Shown here: piece after piece, positions 9,769 to 17,932 of the stretch
Numbering within the stretch: the first letter of the stretch is position 1
Layout: every line of letters starts with the position of its first letter
NCBI RefSeq assembly: GCF_014642175.1
Contig: NZ_BMIL01000002.1
Coordinates: 186,001 to 250,000, forward strand
DNA: 64,000 nucleotides
DNA from: Pedobacter quisquiliarum
GTDB taxonomy: Bacteria; Bacteroidota; Bacteroidia; Sphingobacteriales; Sphingobacteriaceae
Reading direction: 5' to 3'
Translations under genes and position numbers: made by a program
The notes under the pieces: model-generated
Database searches by the model: none
The model's input: only the letters and a program-made list of their open reading frames with translations
What the model was told of the DNA's origin: nothing

Positions 9769-12249
9769 CTAAAACTGCTTTGTAATGCTAACCATCATAT
9801 TTCTAGGTTCGCCAGGAAAAATTCTGGTGTGGTTAAAGCCTGCAATCCAGTACCTTTTATTGAAAACATTATTAAAATTCAAACCAAGCCGGAGTTTATC
9901 CAGGGTGTAATAGGCCGCAGCATCGAAACTGGTGTAAGATGGCACCTGCAGGCGCAAGACTTCAGTGTTCCTTCGTGAGCTGTGATTCAAACCTGCTCCA
10001 AATCCCAGGCCGGAAAGTTGACCTTGAATGAAGTTGTATTTAATCCAGAGATTGGCCAGGTGTTTCGGTGCATTTGCTTTTTGCAAGCCAACTTCAGTGG
10101 CCAGCCCTCGAGTAATTATGGCTTCGTTATAAGCATAGTTCGCGTTTATGGAAAGATTGCTCATGATGTTACCCACAGCTTCAAGCTCGAAACCGCTCGA
10201 TTGTTCTGCCCCGCGTTGCCGCAGCAAGTCTGGATTTACAGGGTCATTGGCGGTAACCAGTACATTTTTTTGTTTGATTTGATAAACGGAAACATTCATT
10301 GCCAGCCGGTCGCTAAAGAAACTACCTTTTGCACCAGCTTCAATCATGTTACTGGTAGAGGGATCAAAAGGGCCTCCATTGTTTGGGTTCGTGAATGTAG
10401 AAGGACTTTGCGGTTGATATCCGGCCGTGTAAGTGCTGTATACATTTATTGTTGGTGACACACTGTAAATCATGCCGATCCTCGGAATCAATGCTTTCTG
10501 GGTAACGCTTGTTTGCCCCTCCAATTTGTAATTGCTGAAGTCTGTATAAAATTCCTGTCTTAAGCCCAGTAGTACCTGCCACTTGTTTATGACAATCTGA
10601 TCCTGCAAATAAACCGCATTGATCATGTACTTGCTTGGGGCGAATACGGTGGGGCTAAATAGATAGCCATCCGTGTTTCGTATTGGATATTGCACGTTAT
10701 TCAAGTCAAAATGCGCAACGTTCGGCACCGGATTTCCAACTTCATCAAGCAGGTAAGCCGAAGGATTGGCCGGATCAAAACTGGATAGCACAGCCGTATT
10801 GCTGGCATTGCGGTAGCCTCGTGCAACATGCTGACTGCTACCTTGTGGCCTAACCTGCTGAACATGATCATAGCCCAGCAAAATGGTGTGCTTGAAGATG
10901 CCATGTTCAAGCTTCTGCCTGAAAAAGCCGTTGATGTTGTCGGAAGACAAGCGTTGTATTCTGTCGAATACCTGCATGGCAACTTTAGTCGGAATTTCCT
11001 TTCCCTGTCCATCAACGGCAAAGATGTTTGAAGTCCTGTGTTCCAGCAATTTCTCGTCCCAGCCAAACTTCATGTAAGAAACGTTCAAAGATAGCTGCTC
11101 AGAAAACTCGTGGGTCATCCCTGCATTCAACTGCAAGTTGCGCACCTTGTAGAAATCATTTGGTGCAGCAATGGCCAGGGAGATCGGCGTAGAAAAGATA
11201 TCGTTTGAGGCAGTTGCTCCAAATACAGGTTGCCCACGGTCGATCCTGCTGTTGTTGTGGCTAAAAACCAGGTCCACGTTGATGGAGGTCTTCCGGGAAG
11301 GCATGAAGCTGAAGGATGGCGCAAGCATAAAGTTTTCGCTAAACTGAAGGTCCCTGAAGCTTTCAGCGTTAGCATAGGCCGCATTCAGGCGGAAGAGTAT
11401 GGTACTATCTTTTGCCAGCGGTCCGGTGAAATCTGCAGCAGCACGAAGATTATTGAAGCTTCCTGCAGAAAAAGTCAGTCCGGAGCGCTTTTCAGCCAGT
11501 GGCTTTTTGGTCACAAAGTTTATCGTACCCCCTGGCACCGCATTTCCGAAGAGCGCAGAAGCTGGCCCCTTAATAACCTCCACCCGTTCGAGGTTGGCGG
11601 TAACCGGCTGATCGAAGTATCCGAAGGCCGCACGCAGTCCATTGATCAGGCGTGGCTGATTTTCTCCACTTCGGAAGCCACGGATCACAATATCATTGTA
11701 ATTTGAATACCGGTTCACGCCACTCATCATCTTGGTGACCTCCCAAGCCTTCGTCACCTGACGGTCAGCCATCAGCTCTTTGGTTACGATGCTCACCGCT
11801 TGCGGAACATCCTTCAAATAAGTAGCGGTTTTTGTGGCTCCGAACGTATAGTCACTTTTATATGAATTGCCTTTGCGGCCCAGGATTTCAACCTGTTGGA
11901 GGCCAAGTTCCTCGACAGCCAGTACAACAGTCAACTCCTGCTGCTTACCAGCTTCAATATCCAGCACTTGCTTCAGGCGCTTATAGCCAATACCGGAAAA
12001 ATAGATCATGTACCGACCTGACTTGAGGTCCGTAATCCTGAACTGTCCGGAAACATTACTGCTGAAAGGGTCATTTCTACCCTCCAAGCGAATGTTTATG
12101 TCTGGCAAACCCTTGCCATGTAAATCTGTTACACGCCCCTGAATTTGCGCAGACCTGGGTTGTGCAATGGCCGTAATTATGAAAATGGACAACAATATTC
12201 CAATGAATAGAAGCCGTTTGAGCAAAGCGCTGTAGTTTATGGAAATCAT
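9769..12249 (-). CDS. TonB-dependent siderophore-type receptor
   Basis: This is an outer-membrane receptor that imports a ligand, probably a metal chelate, using TonB energy. I chose the ATG at 12249 because it gives a clean signal peptide (residues 1-30) and lies just after the preceding stop; the open frame to 12327 would overlap the upstream gene. The 826 residues comprise a carboxypeptidase-regulatory-like domain (about 35-110), a plug domain with IVIRGFRSGEN, VEVIKGPASALFG and PGGTINFVTKKP, and a barrel ending NNVFNKRYW and a terminal Phe. The FhuA/FpvA-like plug signature distinguishes it from SusC. It is the last gene of the 17.3-9.8 kb operon and has no adjacent SusD. Confidence 0.92.
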   Translation of the reverse strand: MISINYSALLKRLLFIGILLSIFIITAIAQPRSAQIQGRVTDLHGKGLPDINIRLEGRNDPFSSNVSGQFRITDLKSGRYMIYFSGIGYKRLKQVLDIEAGKQQELTVVLAVEELGLQQVEILGRKGNSYKSDYTFGATKTATYLKDVPQAVSIVTKELMADRQVTKAWEVTKMMSGVNRYSNYNDIVIRGFRSGENQPRLINGLRAAFGYFDQPVTANLERVEVIKGPASALFGNAVPGGTINFVTKKPLAEKRSGLTFSAGSFNNLRAAADFTGPLAKDSTILFRLNAAYANAESFRDLQFSENFMLAPSFSFMPSRKTSINVDLVFSHNNSRIDRGQPVFGATASNDIFSTPISLAIAAPNDFYKVRNLQLNAGMTHEFSEQLSLNVSYMKFGWDEKLLEHRTSNIFAVDGQGKEIPTKVAMQVFDRIQRLSSDNINGFFRQKLEHGIFKHTILLGYDHVQQVRPQGSSQHVARGYRNASNTAVLSSFDPANPSAYLLDEVGNPVPNVAHFDLNNVQYPIRNTDGYLFSPTVFAPSKYMINAVYLQDQIVINKWQVLLGLRQEFYTDFSNYKLEGQTSVTQKALIPRIGMIYSVSPTINVYSTYTAGYQPQSPSTFTNPNNGGPFDPSTSNMIEAGAKGSFFSDRLAMNVSVYQIKQKNVLVTANDPVNPDLLRQRGAEQSSGFELEAVGNIMSNLSINANYAYNEAIITRGLATEVGLQKANAPKHLANLWIKYNFIQGQLSGLGFGAGLNHSSRRNTEVLRLQVPSYTSFDAAAYYTLDKLRLGLNFNNVFNKRYWIAGFNHTRIFPGEPRNMMVSITKQF

Positions 12250-12256
12250 GCCAGGC

Positions 12257-13321
12257 CTATAATGATGTGTTTGATAGATGACCGATGCTAAACAGGTTTT
12301 CTCCCTTTGAAATTGGTGGCGTTGCATTCATATACAGGATGATGCCATCAACAGGTGAGATCACATCTTCCAAGTAATTACCGAACAGGTCTGTAATCTG
12401 CCCGATCTTACTGCCTTTTAAAACTTGCTGTCCAGCCTTATTGTCGCTTTTGAAGAAACCAGTGTGCTTACTATCAATGCTCGTACGATTTTCAATATAG
12501 CGATGCTTTATTGCAGGTTGACTTACGCCTTTTACAATCCGGAGTGATTTAGAAACATTGTCAAGCGCCTTCAGGATCATATTTACGAACTGGGGTTCTG
12601 CCATCCCGTATCGTCCACATTCAATGTCGACGGCTGGAATGCCACGTGTAATAGCTTCCCTCGAGCAGTACATGGAAGCCTCCTTCAATGACTGTTCGTT
12701 TCCAAACTGAACGATGGTTTCGAATCCAAGGGCAACTGCGAGTTTCCGACCCTGCTCTGATAGTTCAGGTTTATCATAATAGTTGTAATAACCAGCGTAA
12801 GGCATTAAATCATTTTGTGCATCACCGGCATGTACATCTATCATATAGTCGCATTTTGCAATAAGCTCCGACCCAAGAACCCAGGCCAGTCGTTCTGTTA
12901 TGGTACCGTCTGCCCTACCAGGGAAGACACGGTTTAGGTTCTTTCCATCCTGGGGATTGTAGGCAATACTTCGGCGGAGAAAAGATGGCAGATTTGCATG
13001 ATGTACAATTATGATTGTACCGCTCATTTCTGCAGGCTTAAGCTGTTTTGCAAATTGCTGCGCTGCAAGGATTGGAGGATACTCATAACCATGAACACCT
13101 GCGGTGATTAACAAAACAGGTCCAGGCTTGCCGCCGTGACTTACCGTGATTGGGATAAAGGTGCTATCCTGATCACTGCTAACGGTAATTGAAAAGGACA
13201 GCTGCTTACCGGCTCCAATCAAGTGTCCGGCAATGGAAAATGGCTTCACCTGCGCTAAGCTGCTTTGACCCAGCATAACGGTAAGGAGTATTATAGAAGA
13301 AAAAAAGAAGGAATGACGCAT
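12257..13321 (-). CDS. Secreted succinylglutamate desuccinylase/aspartoacylase-like zinc hydrolase (M14-related)
   Basis: Family members remove an acyl group from an N-acylated amino acid using one zinc ion. The 354-residue protein starts with a signal peptide (residues 1-23), so it should work in the periplasm, unlike cytoplasmic AstE and aspartoacylase. Zinc ligands are visible as HGYE (His77, Glu80) and DVHAGD (His164). The NLNRVFPG motif (Asn130, Arg131) binds the substrate carboxylate in relatives, and DIECGRYG supplies the likely catalytic Glu. A C-terminal beta-barrel domain follows. It sits 1 base after the permease gene and 7 bases before the receptor. Its substrate, perhaps the imported ligand, is inference. 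Confidence 0.85.
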   Translation of the reverse strand: MRHSFFFSSIILLTVMLGQSSLAQVKPFSIAGHLIGAGKQLSFSITVSSDQDSTFIPITVSHGGKPGPVLLITAGVHGYEYPPILAAQQFAKQLKPAEMSGTIIIVHHANLPSFLRRSIAYNPQDGKNLNRVFPGRADGTITERLAWVLGSELIAKCDYMIDVHAGDAQNDLMPYAGYYNYYDKPELSEQGRKLAVALGFETIVQFGNEQSLKEASMYCSREAITRGIPAVDIECGRYGMAEPQFVNMILKALDNVSKSLRIVKGVSQPAIKHRYIENRTSIDSKHTGFFKSDNKAGQQVLKGSKIGQITDLFGNYLEDVISPVDGIILYMNATPPISKGENLFSIGHLSNTSL

Positions 13322-13322
13322 G

Positions 13323-14705
13323 TTACTTCAGCTCTTTGGTATTTGTTTTAAACATGAAAATGGCGAGCAGGCTCACGAGGACATTGGCTGCAAGTAGGAC
13401 TAATATTCCGGATGCCGATTTTGTATAATCCGGAGCAGCAGTAAAGCTATACTGCGGCTCTTTGGCAAAGTCTGCATGCTGAAATGCACGATCCTGATAT
13501 AGGTATGGATAATAGAAGGCTTTAAGCCGATCATGGTAGGCCTTTGTACCCGCTATAAAGTCGAGGTGCTGCTGCAGCTCCGTTCCGGCGATCCCATTAA
13601 GGACCTCCTGAAGTTTGGCTGGGGGACTAACCACGCTCAGATTGGAGGCCAACGAAAGTCGATCGAGCATCTTTTGCCGGTAAGCCTTGTAAAGCGTCTC
13701 CACGGAGCGGTCGCCAAGTTCCTGAAAAGCATAGTACCACTTCCATTTAAAGGCACCTTCTACGGAACCTGTGTTGCTGTATTGTGGGTAATGTTTAAAG
13801 AAGCGGTCCATGGTTTCCGCCTTGGGCTTGTCCCAGCCACCATGCACAGCTTCACGTTGTACCATGGTAAGTTGCAGCCCTTCCTGAACCGGCTTGCTGA
13901 TGTCTGTAGCGGCATTGATGAGTACGGGTGCAATAACCGCAAGCATGAGCCATACGCCCAGCAGGCTGATGGCGTTGAACGCTGAACTACGTTGCAGTGC
14001 TGCGATCGCACAGGAGGTGCCAAGCCAAAAAATGGCATATAGTAATATGGCCAGCAGCCAGTACAGTGCCCGTAGATCTGGTGCTGCGCCTGTCCATAAT
14101 AAAGCGGTAATGGACAGCAGGATTACCATCGCTGCAATGAGCAGGAATCTGAATATAATCTTGGCTAAAAACAGCGTAGATAGCTTGAGTGGCTGTGCAA
14201 GTAACAGCCGGAGTGTTCCCTGCTCCTTTTCAGCAGAAAGCAAATTAAAGCTGATGGCAATGATAAACAGCGGCAGGAGAAACACCATTACGAAGGACAA
14301 ATCAAAACTCCCCGTAGCCAGCTTTAACGGATTGGTATTTTCTGAATTATAAAGCTGATTCTGTACGGCGAGTAAACGAATTTTAAGGTATGCCGGACTT
14401 ACATCACGTTGTCCAATGGCGAGCGCCGCCCAGTTATCCGGATGGTTTTTCGCAAAAGCAGAATGATAGTAGCCAATATCGCCAGCATCAGCACTGTCCG
14501 GAAACTTTTCGCCCATCTCTCTGATGTTGGCCTGGTAGATCTGTTCCAGCCCTGCGATCTTATTACGTTGTTTTTTTAACTCATAGTGGCCGGAAAAGAT
14601 TCCATAAAAGCCAGAAAGAAGCATCAGCAGGCAGAATGCAACAAGGCTCTTTTCTGTTTTGAAGTTGAGCCATTCGAAATGAAGTAGAATACGTAATTGC
14701 TTCAT
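13323..14705 (-). CDS. ABC-2 type permease with DUF3526-like architecture, second subunit
   Basis: The 460-residue membrane protein has a first helix near residues 20-40, an extracytoplasmic loop of about 95 residues, four or five helices between about 135 and 262, a second large loop (about 265-430) and a final helix near 435-455. The LSAEKEQGTLRLLL stretch is the usual coupling helix of this permease type. It overlaps the preceding permease gene by 4 bases, so the two are probably translated together and form a heterodimer with the ATPase encoded upstream. The family is poorly characterised, and the transport direction is not evident. Confidence 0.85.
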   Translation of the reverse strand: MKQLRILLHFEWLNFKTEKSLVAFCLLMLLSGFYGIFSGHYELKKQRNKIAGLEQIYQANIREMGEKFPDSADAGDIGYYHSAFAKNHPDNWAALAIGQRDVSPAYLKIRLLAVQNQLYNSENTNPLKLATGSFDLSFVMVFLLPLFIIAISFNLLSAEKEQGTLRLLLAQPLKLSTLFLAKIIFRFLLIAAMVILLSITALLWTGAAPDLRALYWLLAILLYAIFWLGTSCAIAALQRSSAFNAISLLGVWLMLAVIAPVLINAATDISKPVQEGLQLTMVQREAVHGGWDKPKAETMDRFFKHYPQYSNTGSVEGAFKWKWYYAFQELGDRSVETLYKAYRQKMLDRLSLASNLSVVSPPAKLQEVLNGIAGTELQQHLDFIAGTKAYHDRLKAFYYPYLYQDRAFQHADFAKEPQYSFTAAPDYTKSASGILVLLAANVLVSLLAIFMFKTNTKELK

Positions 14706-16126
14706 ATTAGATTTTTCTTTTTATTCATGGTAATGATGATTAAACCGTACACAAGTGCAGTCCAGAAAGCCAGTGCAATAATGGACAGCGACACGTTTGC
14801 CAATGCTTTTGTAAAAGCCGGTCCTTCATAGTAAAAAGGCGGATAGCTGGCATAGATGTCGGCCTTGAGCCTGGAGGTTTTGTCTTTGTGTGCAACTTTG
14901 GTCGCCTGGAGGTTATTGAGGTGCTGGGTTAATGCATAACGATATTTTTCGGCAGCATTTAAGAAGTCGACATAATGAAAGAAATCTGTTCCCGCCATAG
15001 ACATGGAGATGTTTCGGATGGCCAGGTAGGGGTTGATAAAGCCCGCCCATATAGATAATCTATTCTGATCATCATAGATGGCGACCAGTTCATCAAAGTG
15101 TTCCTGGTAAATTTTACTGCTGCTTTCCTCACCAAGCGCCATAATCAATCCGTCTACGTTCACCGGGAGCTGACTCAGGGAATCGACCTGATACTTCTCC
15201 AATAAACCCTGCTTAAATTGCTCCAGCCGCTTATCCATGGGATCATGCCCATCAATGCCATTCTTGGATTCCTCGTGTACACTGGCGTCCATAGCTGCTT
15301 TCGAGGGTTCTTCATGTAGGGAGCTTCCCAGATTGCTCAGCGCTTTCGGCATGAGCACAATGCTGAAGATCCAGATCCCCAGCAGGGTGACCAATGCCGT
15401 TCTGGAATGTTTGTTCAATGCGGAGATCAGAATGGAGCCGGCAATGAAAATGAAAAAATACAGCAGGTAGGTAAGCATGAACACAGCAGTACGCAACAAC
15501 AAGCTGCTATCCAGTATGAAGTCGTTTATGCTAAGCACAAACAGGAAAACAAAAAAGAACGCGGGTAAGACGATCATGCTGATCACCTGGATATAGCCCA
15601 GCAGTTTGGCTTTTGCAATGGCTTTCAGGCTTACGCCCTGACTGAGCAGCACCTTAAGTGTGCCTTCCTCATGCTCGAGGGTAAAGGTGTTAAAACACAG
15701 GAAGATGATCAGCAGTGGTATCAGCCATTGCATGACGAAAGCAATGGTCATTTCGCCAAAACGGATCATGGCGCCAGACTGCTGAACCTGACTGAAGTTC
15801 GCACTGTTTTGCTGATGGGCTTCCAGGTAAACCATCGTTCCGGTGTAAGAATCCAGGCCAAAGTCCAGAAAGCTTAATACCGATTTCGGCCGGAATGCAT
15901 AGGAGCCGTAGTGGGCAACACGGTGTGGATGCCGGTCGGGTTGATTGTTGAAGTTTTCTGTTGCAGTACTTTGGGCGAGCTTTCGCTCTGCAGCCAGAAC
16001 CCGGTAATTGATAATTCCTGTAGCTGCCGCCGTAAGCAGTAAAACGAGGATTATGCTGCCCAGAATGATGAACCGCTTATCTCTGAAGGCACTGATGCGC
16101 TCCTTTTGAGTGATGTTTCTGATCAT
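14702..16126 (-). CDS. ABC-2 type permease with DUF3526-like architecture, first subunit
   Basis: The 474-residue protein shares the layout of its neighbour: helix 1 (about 19-40), an outer loop, a helix cluster (about 135-270), a large loop and a final helix near 440-465. It has the coupling stretch EHEEGTLKVLLSQG. The first loop carries the HPHRVAHYG motif (residues 66-74) followed by FLDFGLDSYTG, recognisable as conserved in DUF3526-type permeases. The histidines could bind metal, which is inference. It starts 2 bases after the ATPase gene. The two permeases are likely ancient paralogues. Confidence 0.85.
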   Translation of the reverse strand: MIRNITQKERISAFRDKRFIILGSIILVLLLTAAATGIINYRVLAAERKLAQSTATENFNNQPDRHPHRVAHYGSYAFRPKSVLSFLDFGLDSYTGTMVYLEAHQQNSANFSQVQQSGAMIRFGEMTIAFVMQWLIPLLIIFLCFNTFTLEHEEGTLKVLLSQGVSLKAIAKAKLLGYIQVISMIVLPAFFFVFLFVLSINDFILDSSLLLRTAVFMLTYLLYFFIFIAGSILISALNKHSRTALVTLLGIWIFSIVLMPKALSNLGSSLHEEPSKAAMDASVHEESKNGIDGHDPMDKRLEQFKQGLLEKYQVDSLSQLPVNVDGLIMALGEESSSKIYQEHFDELVAIYDDQNRLSIWAGFINPYLAIRNISMSMAGTDFFHYVDFLNAAEKYRYALTQHLNNLQATKVAHKDKTSRLKADIYASYPPFYYEGPAFTKALANVSLSIIALAFWTALVYGLIIITMNKKKNLI

Positions 16127-16128
16127 AG

Positions 16129-16839
16129 CTATCCTTTCATGTAATCCAGGTACAATTGTTCCAGCTCCCCTGCATTCAGTTTGGCGGCATTAATTTCATC
16201 GATGAGAGACCCGGCTTTCATGATGCCGATACGCTGGCTCACCTCACGTGCTCGAAAGATGTCGTGCGTAGCCATGAAAATGGTCGTACCAGCCGCACTG
16301 AGGCGCAGCAGCAGTTCTGAAAATTCATTACTCGCTTTCGGATCCAGTCCTGAGGTAGGCTCATCCAGCAACAGCACTTTAGCATTCTTTGCGACCGCAG
16401 CCGCAATTCCGACTTTCTGCCGCATGCCTTTAGAGTAGCTACCCACACGTTTATTGATGGCATCTGCCTGTAATCCGGCCTCTACCAAAAATTGATCAAG
16501 CGCCGATTGGCTGTATTCGAAACCCGCGAGTGCACTTAGCAGCGATAGGTTTTCACGACCGCTGAGGTTCTGGTACAACATGACCTGCTCCGGAATATAG
16601 GCCAGGTGTTGCTTAACCCCGACCGGATCTTTGGAAGCATCAACGCCGTTTATGCGTGCTGCGCCGGCACTAGGCTGAATAAAGCCCAGAAAGAGATTGA
16701 TGGTTGTTGACTTCCCGGCGCCGTTTGGCCCGAGCAAGCTGAAGATTTCACCTTTAGATAGTTTAAGGTGGAGTGCATTAAGGGCGGTTTTCTCTCCATA
16801 AGTTTTGGAGAGGCCCTCGGCTTCTAAAATGATTTGCAT
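16129..16839 (-). CDS. ABC transporter ATP-binding protein
   Basis: This cytoplasmic ATPase powers the two permeases encoded immediately downstream. I chose the ATG at 16839 (MQIILEAEGLSKTYG), the normal family start; the open frame extends to 16884 without conserved sequence. The 236 residues include the Walker A motif GPNGAGKST (37-45), the signature YSKGMRQKVG, Walker B VLLLDEPTSGLD and the switch His in MATHD. Its short C-terminus and the ABC-2 partners place it near the NosF/GldA/CcmA-like group. A small secreted-protein gene lies 112 bases upstream on the same strand. Confidence 0.92.
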   Translation of the reverse strand: MQIILEAEGLSKTYGEKTALNALHLKLSKGEIFSLLGPNGAGKSTTINLFLGFIQPSAGAARINGVDASKDPVGVKQHLAYIPEQVMLYQNLSGRENLSLLSALAGFEYSQSALDQFLVEAGLQADAINKRVGSYSKGMRQKVGIAAAVAKNAKVLLLDEPTSGLDPKASNEFSELLLRLSAAGTTIFMATHDIFRAREVSQRIGIMKAGSLIDEINAAKLNAGELEQLYLDYMKG

Positions 16840-16857
16840 AATAAAAATTAAGAATAA

Positions 16858-16882
16858 GCCTGAGGTAGGGATACCTACAGGC
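16858..16882 (-). other. Imperfect hairpin between the DUF2946-like gene and the ABC ATPase gene
   Basis: GCCTG (16858-16862) pairs with CAGGC (16878-16882), and within it GTAGG (16865-16869) can alternatively pair with CCTAC (16874-16878). On the minus strand it lies between the stop of the small secreted-protein gene and the ATPase start, followed by AT-rich sequence without a clear T tract. It may stabilise or attenuate the message. Function is not established. Confidence 0.3.
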
Positions 16883-16951
16883 AAAAAGGCTGAAATGGTC
16901 CATGGTGATTACATACGGTAACCGGACACAAACTTGAAAAGAAGTATTTAA

Positions 16952-17302
16952 CTAGGAAATAGGGGGACCTTTGTTGGTCCAGGTGTGAACAGCAACCTCA
17001 AACAGCTTTTGCGTGTAAATTGTGCTGACAGTTTTGGCCATCCTGGGAACTGCAAAGTCAAACACCGCAATTTCCAAAGGTTGCGTGCCAATTTGTTGAC
17101 TGGAAAGATCTTTACAAAACTTGCATTTGAGCACCGCATCGGCAATGGTTATTCCTGAAGCCGGCTTATCGAGGCCTTCAGTTGAAGACACATGCTGATC
17201 CTCCACATGATTGTGGACGACTTCAGTTACCTGGATCATAGAGAAGCTAAACAATAGCAGGTAAGTGATAAAAACAGAAAACTGGTTTCTTAAATGATGC
17301 AT
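16952..17302 (-). CDS. Small secreted or inner-membrane-anchored protein, DUF2946-like
   Basis: I chose the ATG at 17302 (MHHLRNQFS), since it puts a hydrophobic signal or anchor segment (residues 8-24) at the N-terminus; the open frame to 17374 is less plausible. The 116-residue product then has a His-rich stretch HNHVEDQH (30-37), a CKFC pair (Cys60, Cys63), and a C-terminal NKGPPIS. The pattern of signal segment, His cluster, CxxC and a final (R/K)GPP is what I recall for DUF2946 proteins and for similar Bacteroidota proteins next to TonB receptors. Metal binding is inferred from the Cys and His residues. It is probably the first gene of the downstream operon. Confidence 0.6.
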   Translation of the reverse strand: MHHLRNQFSVFITYLLLFSFSMIQVTEVVHNHVEDQHVSSTEGLDKPASGITIADAVLKCKFCKDLSSQQIGTQPLEIAVFDFAVPRMAKTVSTIYTQKLFEVAVHTWTNKGPPIS

Positions 17303-17450
17303 GTGTTGCTGCAAAGTTGGGCTAATAATTAGAAATTTCAAGTAAGATGTCAGATAAATTAATGTTGCACCCAATTTGTAAAAGCATAGTTACATCACCT
17401 GAGGTTCAGGGCTGCTCATGCCCTCAAAATACCCCTAAATTAAATTTCCA

Positions 17451-17458
17451 TACCTTTG
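17451..17458 (+). promoter_or_regulatory. -7 box upstream of ruvX
   Basis: TACCTTTG matches TAnnTTTG and lies 41 bases before the ruvX ATG. No clear TTTG is present at the -33 position. Confidence 0.45.
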
Positions 17459-17499
17459 TACTTTAAAATACAGCTGCTTATCGCTTATAAAAATCATTT

Positions 17500-17913
17500 A
17501 TGCCCAGAATACTAGCTTTTGATTATGGCACCAAACGTATTGGAATTGCCGTTACAGATCCTTTCCAGATCATTGCTACCGGGTTAGATACGGTTCATCC
17601 AAAAGACATCATGGCTTTCATCAGCAAATATCTGCAAACTGAGCAGGTAGAGGCTTTTGTGCTTGGCGATCCAAAGCAGATGGACAACACGCCTTCGGAA
17701 AATGCGCAGCATGTTGTTGGCTTTTCACGTAGCCTGAAAAAGCAGTTTCCGGACATCCCACAGTTCTGGGTAGACGAGCGATTTACCTCGAAAATGGCGC
17801 ATCAGGTCATTCTGCAAAGTGGACTGAAGAAGAGCGATCGCCAGAATAAAGAAAGGGTTGACACCATCTCGGCGACCTTGATCTTACAATATTTCATGGA
17901 AACCCGTCGTTAA
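17500..17913 (+). CDS. ruvX: Holliday junction resolvase-like protein RuvX/YqgF
   Basis: The family has an RNase H-like fold and acts on nucleic acid, as a pre-16S rRNA 5'-end nuclease in E. coli and a proposed Holliday junction resolvase. The 137 residues have the expected length. Catalytic acids are seen in ILAFDYGTKRIGIA (Asp8), in VDERFTS and in the C-terminal KERVDTISATLILQ. It is followed after 19 bases by the methyltransferase gene, so the two may be co-transcribed. It is divergent from the operon to its left. Confidence 0.92.
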   Translation: MPRILAFDYGTKRIGIAVTDPFQIIATGLDTVHPKDIMAFISKYLQTEQVEAFVLGDPKQMDNTPSENAQHVVGFSRSLKKQFPDIPQFWVDERFTSKMAHQVILQSGLKKSDRQNKERVDTISATLILQYFMETRR

Positions 17914-17932
17914 TTTCAATACCAATACAAAA

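Noticed and set aside
9982..10458. A 158-codon plus-strand frame inside the TonB receptor gene
   Set aside because: The minus-strand receptor has full family motifs in the same stretch; the plus frame has none.
12249..12327. TonB receptor starting at 12327
   Set aside because: It would overlap the preceding gene by about 70 bases and place a charged stretch ahead of the signal peptide.
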